6,640 nt of DNA from Deltaproteobacteria bacterium (GTDB taxonomy: Bacteria > Myxococcota > XYA12-FULL-58-9 > JAUUZB01): NCBI GenBank assembly GCA_030590185.1, contig JAUUZB010000234.1:1-6640 (forward strand), written 5' to 3'. The stretch's first letter is position 1. Each line of letters opens with the position of its first letter. The notes beneath the pieces were generated by a model. That model was not told the DNA's origin, searched no databases, and saw nothing but the letters and a program-made list of their open reading frames with translations. Positions 1 to 5,900 of this stretch are shown piece after piece. A program made the translations under genes and the position numbers.

Positions 1-671
1 AACTTGTCGCGCTCGACCCCAGCGAGCTTCAGGAGGCCCGGGTGATAGACGACCTCGTCTATATTCCGATTGTCTGTCACCCAGTGCAAGGTCATCGATT
101 CGTAGGAGGTTGTGAACTCCCCGGTCAGCCGCAGGTTGATGTAGTCCTTGGGCTCCAGAAACTTGTAGGCGCGCTCGTAGATCTCCGGACGCTCGTGCTT
201 GAGGTAGAGGATGTGGGCGATGGGATCCTTGCCGTTGTGCTGGGGGATACCGCCGGTGAGCCGTATGTACTTCCACAGCTTGGTGATGCCGTAGCCTTCG
301 ATGGTGATCAGCCCAGACGTAAGCGCGGTGACGTGCTTGGCGCCCCGGGTATCCATCCAGATGATGGCGTTCATCAGATGGTCACCGTGCTCATCCACCG
401 CCACGGTGCCGGACCACTGGGTGGTGACGGTGACGGCCACGATCTGGTCAACCGGCACGAGGTTGCGCGCCAGCAGCCGTTTGCTGGCGGTCATGATCGC
501 GGTCCACCAGTCATCCGGGTCCTGCTCGGCGGCGCCCCCGTCGTCGAGCAGCAGCTCCGTCGACTCGAACTCGTAACCCACGACCTGCCCGCGGCTCGAC
601 ACCAGGGCCGCCTTGGGTCCGGAGGTTCCCAGATCGATGGCTAGGAAATAATCGAGCTCGCTGTCAGCCAC
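1..671 (-). CDS. FGGY-family carbohydrate kinase, N-terminal 223 residues (3' end beyond window)
   Basis: Predicted ATP-dependent cytosolic sugar or polyol kinase of the FGGY family (xylulokinase/gluconokinase/glycerol kinase fold). Seen: the phosphate-binding motif DLGTSGPK at residues 13-20; AEQDPDDWW at 48-56, matching the EQDPEDWW stretch of xylulokinases; TQWSGT at 84-89; the family motif IIWMDTRG at 103-110; and FLEPKDYINLRLTGE at 171-185, typical of the end of the first domain. The ATPase domain and probably the catalytic Asp lie outside the window. The start is the GTG at 671, which gives MADSELDY. It lies 3 nt after the response-regulator stop and has AAGGGG (683-678) 6 nt upstream, so translation is likely coupled. 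Where E. coli XylB has Gln-Met-His at the sugar site, this protein has Gln-Trp-Ser (85-87), so the substrate is probably not plain D-xylulose. Family confidence is high; substrate is unknown. Confidence 0.9.
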   Translation of the reverse strand, partial: MADSELDYFLAIDLGTSGPKAALVSSRGQVVGYEFESTELLLDDGGAAEQDPDDWWTAIMTASKRLLARNLVPVDQIVAVTVTTQWSGTVAVDEHGDHLMNAIIWMDTRGAKHVTALTSGLITIEGYGITKLWKYIRLTGGIPQHNGKDPIAHILYLKHERPEIYERAYKFLEPKDYINLRLTGEFTTSYESMTLHWVTDNRNIDEVVYHPGLLKLAGVERDK

Positions 672-674
672 GTC

Positions 675-1340
675 TCACCCCTTGGGTGGGCCCACCCAGT
701 CGAGCAGCTCTTCGAGCCCGGTGGCGAGCCGGGCGCTGCGATCATCCGGAGCAGCGGCCGCGAGCTCGTGCACGATCTCGAGCAACTCAGGCAGCCGGTC
801 CCGCAGGTGGGCGCGCAGGGTCAAGCCGTTCCGGGCCACCACCCGCAAATCGTCGATCTTCATCTTGGTCGCGTCGAGGCGGGCGTCGTAGGCGCCGAGC
901 CGCTGGAGCAACAGATCTCGCTCGCCCGCTAGGCGTTCCTGCTCGATGGCGTTGCGCACCTTTTGGACGACCAGCTCGAGATCGTCGAAGGGCTTCTCCA
1001 CAAAGTCGACAGCGCCGGCCCGCAGGGCGTCGACCGCGGTGGCCATGGTGCCGTAGGCGGTGATCATGATGCAACGGCAATTCGGTTGCATCTCTCGCGC
1101 CCGGCGCATCACCTCGAGGCCATCGACCCCGGGGAGGTTCTTGTCGATCAAGGCGCAGCCGAACCGAGAGAGGCGTAGCCGGCTGAGGGCTGCCTCGCCC
1201 GAGTCCGCCACGACGACCTCGAGGCCGCGCGCCTCTAGCTGGAGCTCGAGCAGCGTCGCGATCGTCCGCTCGTCCTCCACCACCAGCACGCGACCCTGGG
1301 TGGTATCGAATGGTCCCTCACCCGTCATCTCGGCCCGCAT
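675..1340 (-). CDS. Stand-alone response regulator: REC domain plus helical C-terminal tail, no DNA-binding domain
   Basis: A 221-residue two-component receiver protein. Seen: a REC domain at about residues 16-132 with the acidic pair E22-D23 in VLVVEDE, phosphoacceptor D66 in ALIDKNLPG, T94 in MITAYG, and K116-P117 in VEKPF. The TAYGTMATAVDALRAGA stretch resembles NtrC-class receivers. Residues about 130-221 are charged and heptad-like (Glu/Arg/Leu-rich) and are predicted to be helical or coiled coil. No helix-turn-helix, AAA+, GGDEF, EAL or HD domain is recognisable, so output is probably by protein-protein contact. No histidine kinase gene is in the window. The gene sits 112 nt after the oxidoreductase and 3 nt before the FGGY kinase. 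The start is uncertain: M1 (1340) and M5 (1328) both lack a clear Shine-Dalgarno site, and the REC core begins only at residue 16. Confidence 0.9.
   Translation of the reverse strand: MRAEMTGEGPFDTTQGRVLVVEDERTIATLLELQLEARGLEVVVADSGEAALSRLRLSRFGCALIDKNLPGVDGLEVMRRAREMQPNCRCIMITAYGTMATAVDALRAGAVDFVEKPFDDLELVVQKVRNAIEQERLAGERDLLLQRLGAYDARLDATKMKIDDLRVVARNGLTLRAHLRDRLPELLEIVHELAAAAPDDRSARLATGLEELLDWVGPPKG
678..683 (-). promoter_or_regulatory. Shine-Dalgarno site of the sugar kinase
   Basis: AAGGGG on the minus strand, inside the last codons of the response regulator, is 6 nt from the GTG start at 671. It decides the start codon and implies that ribosomes finishing the regulator can begin the kinase directly. 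Confidence 0.6.
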
Positions 1341-1372
1341 CGTAGCCGGAAGGGGCGCCGGGTACCATCCTG

Positions 1373-1452
1373 GATTTGCTGGCGCCGTGGTTTGCTGGCG
1401 CCGTGGTTTGCTGGCGCCGCGATTTACCGGCGCCGCAATCTACCGGCACCGC
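1373..1452. repeat. Tandem array of five 16-bp repeats
   Basis: Five contiguous 16-bp units at 1373-1388, 1389-1404, 1405-1420, 1421-1436 and 1437-1452, with no spacer. The plus-strand consensus is GRTTTRCYGGCGCCGY. Units 1-3 read TTTGCTGGCGCCG, unit 4 TTTACCGGCGCCG, and unit 5 is the most diverged (TCTACCGGCACCG). Four of the five contain the palindrome GGCGCC, and neighbouring palindromes can pair into 6-bp stems with 10-nt loops. The array ends at the base before the TGA of the oxidoreductase and leaves 32 nt before the response-regulator ATG. It therefore fills most of the gap between two co-oriented genes. It could be a regulator-binding array, an mRNA structure affecting read-through, or simple slippage expansion. 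There is no T-tract typical of an intrinsic terminator. Confidence 0.85.
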
Positions 1453-2469
1453 TCAGGTCGGCCGAGCGCGGGGACCCTGACCGATGGCGGCGGCGAGCTC
1501 CTCGAGGGCGGAGGTATCGAGTCCTAGCTCATGGCCCTGCTCCACATAGCGACGGATGTAGAGCCTCGTCTGATCGCCGACCTTGGTGAAGTGGTAGCCA
1601 AGGTAGGTCTCGACGTCGAGCGGGATGAACCAACGGGCCGAGCGCATCAGGATGCGCATGAACATTGGCCGCGCAACGTGACGCGCGAGCGGCAGCGCCA
1701 CGCCCGTCGCGCCCGCCACCACCGCCATCGCCTGACGCGCGCCGCGGGCAGCGAGCCGCAGGTGGTCACCGCGCGCCACGGTATCGAATTTCCAACCGGC
1801 CGCCTCCAGGGCGCACAGGTGGGGCATCAACAGGGCGGTGGCAAAGGGAGCCTGGCCCACGGCCTTGGCGTTGACGCTCGCCGGGCAGCCCCCACGTTTG
1901 AGGGCCGTCACCACGGCGGCGACGCGCTCGGCTGGCCCACCGAAGGGACTTCCCGAGAGCGGCGGGAACCAGTAGGCGATGCCCGGCTCCGGTAGCGTCT
2001 CACCGGGCAACGGGGCCTGGTAGCTGATCAGGGTGATCAACCCCTGCACCAAACGTTCCTCGGGAACGCCTTCCAAGAGACGCGCCCGATCATCAGGGCC
2101 GGGGGTCAAGAGCACGACCGTGGCGTCGCCGATGACGCCGGTGAGCACATCGAGCCACTCCCCGCGCAGGGCGGGGGAGGGTACGCACAGCCATACTTGC
2201 TGCCAGGTCTGGCCCGAGATCTCATCGAGGCGGGTGTGCACCCCGAAACCCTCGAAGCGCACCGGGTCGCGACCTTTGTTTAGCGGGTAGAGGGTGAGCC
2301 CGGCGCGGCAGGCCTCGGCGTACGCTTCCTTGACGAAGAAGCTAACGTCGGCCCCGCCCCGTTGCAGGTGGCGGGCGTAGACCTGGCCGACCGCACCGGC
2401 ACCGACCAGGAGGATCTTACGTGGCGTCTGTGTGGGTTCTGGCGCTGGGTGCTCGGTCGAGCTCCTCAC
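1453..2469 (-). CDS. Ketopantoate reductase-fold (ApbA/PanE-like) NAD(P)-dependent oxidoreductase, divergent
   Basis: A 338-residue cytosolic protein. Seen: a Rossmann dinucleotide-binding start ILLVGAGAVGQVYARHL at residues 19-35 with the GxGxxG signature G23-G28, a second beta-strand (ADVSFFVK, 40-47), and a mainly helical C-terminal half (about 200-335) as in the 6-phosphogluconate dehydrogenase-like superfamily. Length is slightly above the usual 290-310 residues of PanE. Oddities: where PanE enzymes have a catalytic Lys after the fourth strand, this protein has WLCVPSPAL (93-101). Where they have the Asn of the NG(L/M)G motif, it has LLTPGPDD (120-127). It is therefore doubtful that it makes pantoate. 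The GTG start at 2469 overlaps the lipoprotein stop as GTGA, with AGGG 8 nt upstream, which suggests translational coupling and one transcript. Fold assignment is good; substrate is unknown. Confidence 0.8.
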   Translation of the reverse strand: MRSSTEHPAPEPTQTPRKILLVGAGAVGQVYARHLQRGGADVSFFVKEAYAEACRAGLTLYPLNKGRDPVRFEGFGVHTRLDEISGQTWQQVWLCVPSPALRGEWLDVLTGVIGDATVVLLTPGPDDRARLLEGVPEERLVQGLITLISYQAPLPGETLPEPGIAYWFPPLSGSPFGGPAERVAAVVTALKRGGCPASVNAKAVGQAPFATALLMPHLCALEAAGWKFDTVARGDHLRLAARGARQAMAVVAGATGVALPLARHVARPMFMRILMRSARWFIPLDVETYLGYHFTKVGDQTRLYIRRYVEQGHELGLDTSALEELAAAIGQGPRARPT

Positions 2470-5400
2470 TCACAGATCCCTGCTGCCATGCCGTATTCGC
2501 CGGCGGCGTTGAAGATGATGCAGCTATTGCTCGGACAATCGGCGTCGATCTGGCACCAATAGGGCACGCAGTAGCCGCCGATCAAAGGTTGGATGACCGA
2601 GCTCGAGGTGATCATGCATTTCATTTGTAGGTTGTCATAGCCCGGGTAGAGAAGCGGGCAATCGTCGTCCTGGTCGCATTGCCCGGTACAGTATGGTGGC
2701 AGGAGGCAGTCCGCCGCGGTAATACCCCAGGGGTTCAGGCAATAGGTGCTGTCGCAAAAGAAGGACCGGCAGTACGCATCGGCAAAACCAATGCCCTGAT
2801 CGCCGCACACTTGCCCCACGCTCACAAACCAGCCGGCGGGCGCCTCAGAGCAGGCCTTAAAGCCATAACCGATGCTCGGATTGTTGTTGTAGATCGACGG
2901 CGAGCAACGCTCGGTGCCCGGACAATCGTTCTGAGAACCGCAGGGCTGCCGGCACAAGTAGGGCCCGCTCGTCGACGACTGGGCGCAGACGCCATACTGA
3001 CAATCGGAGGCGGCCATGCAGGTCGTGCCCAGCCCCTGCCGCAGCGGGTCATAGAGCGCGCAGACCCCGGTGGCGATCTCGTTGCCGATATAAGCGTGGG
3101 TGCGGATCCCCGCCCGACAAACCTGACCCGCCTCGCAATCGATCGCCCGCACGCAGACGTCGCGACAGAACCCCTCGTGGCACAGGGCGGTGACACAATC
3201 CTCATCCAACGTGCAGGCGTCCCCCTCGTCGATCAAATTCGCACCGAGCACCGGCGCGCAAAAATGGCTATTGAGCGACCGTCGCGAGGGATAACAAGCC
3301 ATGTTCAGGGGGCATTCGTCGCGGGTGCGACAAACCTGCATGCACTGTTCCTGGCCCGGCGGCGGCCATGGTGAGTGGGGGTACTCCTCGCAGATCATCG
3401 GCCCACCGCCGTAGGGATAGTCGGAGTTGCAGCTGTCGGTGGTCAGGTAATAGGCCGGGTCGCCGCAGTCGACGTAGGTGCACTCGCTGTCAAAGGAGTC
3501 CGGCTCCCCGTCGCAGTCGTTGTCGAGGCCGTCATTGCACAGGGTCTCCCCGGACTCGTCCGCATCCGGGTTGACGAATTCGTTGGTGTCGTCGCAGTCG
3601 AGATCGTTGTCGACGTAGCCCGCTGGTTGGGCGCAGCCCTGTTGGGTGACGTTCGGGTCGCCGTAGGTGTCGCCGTCAAAATCGCGATACCAAACGACGT
3701 TCGGGCCGATGGTGTCGTCGGTGTCGTCGCAATCGATGTCGTTGGCCACGGAGCCGGTGGGCTGCTCGCAGGCCACCACCGAGTCATTGGTGTCCCCAAA
3801 GCTGTCGTCATCAAAGTCTCGCCACCAGATTGCCCCCGGGAACTCGATGGGGTTGGTGTCGTCGCAGTCCTGATCATCGGCGACCCAACCCACGGGCTGG
3901 GTGCAGGCGTTCTGGAAGGAATCCGGGTTGCCGTAACCGTCGGAGTCGGAGTCCTCGTACCAGAGCGGCGCTCCGAGGATGGTGTCGTCGGTGTCGTCGC
4001 AGTCGAGGTCGTTGTCGACGTAGCCAAAGGGCTGAACGCAAGCGATCGATGTCGTCGCCGCGTTGCCATAGGAGTCATCGTCGAAGTCGCGGTACCAGAT
4101 GCTCTCGGCGCCGATGGTGTCGTTGTCATCGTCGCAGTCGTCGGCGTTGGCCACGAAACCGGTGGGCTGTTCGCAGGCGATCGTTTCGATGTCGGGGTTC
4201 CCCAAACCATCGCCGTCGAAGTCGCGGTACCAGACCGCCCCGGGATGCTCGAGGATGTCGTTGTCGTCGCAGTCGAGGTCATTGTCGACGTAACCCGACG
4301 GTTGGGTGCAGGAGAGCTCGGAATTGTTCGGATCGCCATAGGTGTCGCCGTCAAAGTCGCGGTACCAGTAGGTGTCCGGGATGACGTTCTCGTCCGTGTC
4401 GTCACAGTCGCCGCCGTTGTCGACGTAGCCCGGTGGCGGCGCGCAAGCAGTGACCGTCACCAGCGGATTCCCAAACGTGTCGCCGTCAAAGTCCTGGTAC
4501 CAGGTGGCGCCGGGCCGGCGGGTCGCGTCGGTGTCATCGCAGTCGGCGTCGTTGCCGACGTAACCCGGCGGCGGCGAGCAGGTGTCCACTGAGACGGCGG
4601 GATCGCCATACGAGTCCTCATCAAAATCGCGGTACCAGGTAGCCCCGGGGTGCCAGAGGATGTTGTTGTCGTCGCAATCATCGCCGTTGGCAACGTAGTT
4701 GAGCGGCGGCTCGCAGGCGATCTCCGACTCGGCGGGATCGCCATAGCCGTCACCGTCAAAATCGCGGTACCAAACCGCGTCCGGGTTGAAGTCCGGGTCG
4801 GTGTCGTCGCAGTCGTCGGCGTTGGTGACATAGCCAACCGGCTGGCCGCACGCGTCCACGGAGACATCCGGGTTACCAAACGTGTCGCTGTCAAAGTCCT
4901 GGTAGTAGGTGTCGCTCAGGGCGAGGGTCTCGTCTCCGTCGTCGCAGTCATCCGCGTTGTCGACGTAGCCCACCGGCTGGTCGCACTTGCGCAGAACCAC
5001 GTTGGGGTCGCCGTAGGTGTCCTCGTCGCCATCGAGGTACCAGTCGACGCCATCGAGGATGGTTGGGTTGTTGTCGTCACAGTCCGCGTCGTTGGCGACA
5101 TACTCCACCGGCTGCTCGCATTGGATGAGGGTGTCATCCGGGTCGCCGAAGGTGTCTTCGTCGAAGTCGTGGTACCAGATCGTGCCATCATTAATAGTGT
5201 CGTCGGTCTCGTCGCAGTCCTCGCCCAAGGGGCAGTTGACCCCGTAGCCGTCGCCGTCGGGATCATCGCAGCCCCGCACCCCGAGGCCGGTCAGGTGGAT
5301 CTCCACGAACTCGGCGCCGAGGGCATTGCTCTGGATGAAGATGTCGCCTTCGAGGGCCTGCTCCACGGTCGGCGAAAAGGTCACCTCCCAGATCACCTGC

Positions 5401-5684
5401 GCTTCCGGCTCCACGGTGGTCTGGTTATCGGTGGAGATGGTAAAGGCGTCGGCGCCCACCACCCGGACGTCGGTGATGGTGAGATCCTTGGTGCCGGTGT
5501 TCGCGACGATCAGCGCTTCGCTTCTGCTGGTGCCGATCGCCACGTCGCCAAAGTCGATCGCGTCGGTGACCTCGATCAAGGCGTCCAAGGCCAGGAGCCG
5601 CTCCCGCGCACAACCGCTGGCCGTCGCGGCGAGGGCTGCGAACGCCATGCACCACGCTGCCCGGGGGGAGAATCGCCTCGTCAT
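2466..5684 (-). CDS. Giant lipoprotein with ASH/Ig-like domain, MopE-type metal-binding repeats and cysteine-rich C-terminus
   Basis: A 1072-residue predicted lipoprotein, probably on the outer membrane. Seen: signal peptide MTRRFSPR plus a hydrophobic run, ending in lipobox TASGC (lipidated C25). Residues about 37-136 form an Ig-like ASH / choice-of-anchor D domain (IDFGDVAIGT, FTISTD, TFSPT, HLTGLG). Residues 139-167 are a degenerate first repeat, 168-707 are twelve exact 45-residue repeats, and 708-734 are a closing motif (LCNDGLDNDCDG). Residues 735-1072 carry 38 Cys in tandem modules with CxxDxDC and DC patterns. The repeats match the 'putative metal-binding / Cu-binding MopE' family, and their DxDxDxxG loops also resemble the Ca2+ loops of thrombospondin type 3 repeats. 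The start at 5684 rather than 5768 is chosen because AGGAG lies 6 nt upstream and the signal peptide begins there; the 28-residue extension is Ser/Pro-rich and spans the likely promoter. First gene of the minus-strand group. Ligand and role are unknown. Confidence 0.9.
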   Translation of the reverse strand: MTRRFSPRAAWCMAFAALAATASGCARERLLALDALIEVTDAIDFGDVAIGTSRSEALIVANTGTKDLTITDVRVVGADAFTISTDNQTTVEPEAQVIWEVTFSPTVEQALEGDIFIQSNALGAEFVEIHLTGLGVRGCDDPDGDGYGVNCPLGEDCDETDDTINDGTIWYHDFDEDTFGDPDDTLIQCEQPVEYVANDADCDDNNPTILDGVDWYLDGDEDTYGDPNVVLRKCDQPVGYVDNADDCDDGDETLALSDTYYQDFDSDTFGNPDVSVDACGQPVGYVTNADDCDDTDPDFNPDAVWYRDFDGDGYGDPAESEIACEPPLNYVANGDDCDDNNILWHPGATWYRDFDEDSYGDPAVSVDTCSPPPGYVGNDADCDDTDATRRPGATWYQDFDGDTFGNPLVTVTACAPPPGYVDNGGDCDDTDENVIPDTYWYRDFDGDTYGDPNNSELSCTQPSGYVDNDLDCDDNDILEHPGAVWYRDFDGDGLGNPDIETIACEQPTGFVANADDCDDDNDTIGAESIWYRDFDDDSYGNAATTSIACVQPFGYVDNDLDCDDTDDTILGAPLWYEDSDSDGYGNPDSFQNACTQPVGWVADDQDCDDTNPIEFPGAIWWRDFDDDSFGDTNDSVVACEQPTGSVANDIDCDDTDDTIGPNVVWYRDFDGDTYGDPNVTQQGCAQPAGYVDNDLDCDDTNEFVNPDADESGETLCNDGLDNDCDGEPDSFDSECTYVDCGDPAYYLTTDSCNSDYPYGGGPMICEEYPHSPWPPPGQEQCMQVCRTRDECPLNMACYPSRRSLNSHFCAPVLGANLIDEGDACTLDEDCVTALCHEGFCRDVCVRAIDCEAGQVCRAGIRTHAYIGNEIATGVCALYDPLRQGLGTTCMAASDCQYGVCAQSSTSGPYLCRQPCGSQNDCPGTERCSPSIYNNNPSIGYGFKACSEAPAGWFVSVGQVCGDQGIGFADAYCRSFFCDSTYCLNPWGITAADCLLPPYCTGQCDQDDDCPLLYPGYDNLQMKCMITSSSVIQPLIGGYCVPYWCQIDADCPSNSCIIFNAAGEYGMAAGICE
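3564..5183 (-). repeat. Twelve in-frame 135-bp (45-aa) MopE-type repeats inside the lipoprotein gene
   Basis: Units run from 5183 down to 3564 in steps of exactly 135 bp, encoding residues 168-707. Repeat positions invariant in all twelve: D6, D8, D10, G13, C22, P25, V29, D34, C35, D36 and D37. Position 3 is Trp in eleven units and Tyr in the third. Position 4 is Tyr in eleven and Trp in the eleventh. D6-D10 with G13 forms an Asp-rich loop suited to Ca2+ or another divalent metal, and C22/C35 could form one disulfide per unit. Third-codon and loop positions vary, so the units are old rather than fresh copies. Units 7, 9 and 12 share YVDNDLDCDD, and units 4-6 share a Pro-Pro at 24-25, hinting at past block duplication. 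Confidence 0.92.
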
Positions 5685-5690
5685 GTTACT

Positions 5691-5695
5691 CTCCT
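5691..5695 (-). promoter_or_regulatory. Shine-Dalgarno site of the lipoprotein
   Basis: AGGAG on the minus strand, 6 nt before the ATG at 5684. It is the strongest ribosome-binding site in the window and fixes the lipoprotein start at the signal peptide Met rather than an upstream ATG at 5768. Confidence 0.85.
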
Positions 5696-5715
5696 GTCCG
5701 GCAGAGCCCGGCTGT

Positions 5716-5727
5716 GACGGGGAGTTT
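5716..5727. repeat. Direct repeat copy A, overlapping the lipoprotein -10 box
   Basis: GACGGGGAGTTT, identical to 5827-5838 and in the same orientation, 111 bp apart. Both copies are followed within a few bases by GCCAG. Copy A covers most of the -10 box and the expected transcription start of the lipoprotein promoter, so it could be an operator. It may also be a chance repeat. Confidence 0.5.
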
Positions 5728-5750
5728 AGCCAGGGCTGAGCCGACGTCAA
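5723..5750 (-). promoter_or_regulatory. Sigma70-type promoter for the lipoprotein and downstream genes
   Basis: On the minus strand, TTGACG (5750-5745, five of six bases of the -35 consensus) is followed by a 16-bp spacer and TAAACT (5728-5723, four of six bases of the -10). Transcription would begin near 5716 and give a leader of about 30 nt with the AGGAG site inside it. The position fits the proposed ATG at 5684 and argues against translation from 5768. Prediction only. Confidence 0.6.
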
Positions 5751-5826
5751 CCGTTTGCTGCCCTTCAATTCGAGCCGTAGCCGGCGCCGCAGAGTCGCCG
5801 ATGACGGGGGCGCGGAAGTGTAGAAG

Positions 5827-5838
5827 GACGGGGAGTTT
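5827..5838. repeat. Direct repeat copy B, in the divergent intergenic region
   Basis: Second exact copy of GACGGGGAGTTT. It has no recognisable -35 element at the right distance on the minus strand, so it is more likely a binding site or remnant than a second promoter. It lies about 50-60 bp upstream of the proposed plus-strand -10. Confidence 0.45.
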
Positions 5839-5883
5839 GTGCCAGCGCCCCAGGGCGGATTCGTGCACGGCCACGCCGAGACC

Positions 5884-5892
5884 TGGTATGAC
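5884..5892 (+). promoter_or_regulatory. Possible extended -10 promoter of the substrate-binding protein
   Basis: TGGTATGAC has the TGn extension followed by TATGAC, four of six bases of the -10 consensus. No convincing -35 is seen. A start of transcription 6-8 nt downstream would fall at or just before the ATG at 5901, giving a leaderless or nearly leaderless mRNA. This agrees with the lack of a Shine-Dalgarno site. Weak prediction. Confidence 0.35.
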
Positions 5893-5900
5893 TAGCCTCG

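Noticed and set aside
42..644. Plus-strand 200-codon frame opposite the FGGY kinase
   Set aside because: It is antisense to a gene with clear family motifs, and its translation has no recognisable domain.
1373..1452. CRISPR array
   Set aside because: The units are directly contiguous 16-mers with no unique spacers and no cas genes nearby.
1341..1452. Intrinsic transcription terminator after the oxidoreductase
   Set aside because: Short GC stems can form from the GGCGCC palindromes, but no T-tract follows on the minus strand.
3443..4405. Minus-strand Thr/Arg-rich frame overlapping the lipoprotein repeats
   Set aside because: It is the frame-shifted reading of the same Asp-rich repeats, low in complexity, and without an independent ribosome-binding site.
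3375..4592. Long plus-strand open frame (405 codons, Val/Gly/Ile-rich) antisense to the lipoprotein, with a similar one at 4650-5717
   Set aside because: The Asp codons GAC/GAT of the repeats read as GTC/ATC on the other strand, so a stop-free Val/Ile-rich frame arises automatically. It repeats with the same 135-bp period and has no recognisable domain.
5685..5768. 28-residue N-terminal extension of the lipoprotein from ATG 5768
   Set aside because: It would bury the signal peptide, lacks a Shine-Dalgarno site, and spans the predicted promoter. ATG 5684 has AGGAG at ideal spacing.
5778..5790. TAGCCGGCGCCGC in the divergent region as a stray copy of the 16-bp repeat
   Set aside because: The match is about 10 GC-only bases, easily expected by chance in DNA of this composition.
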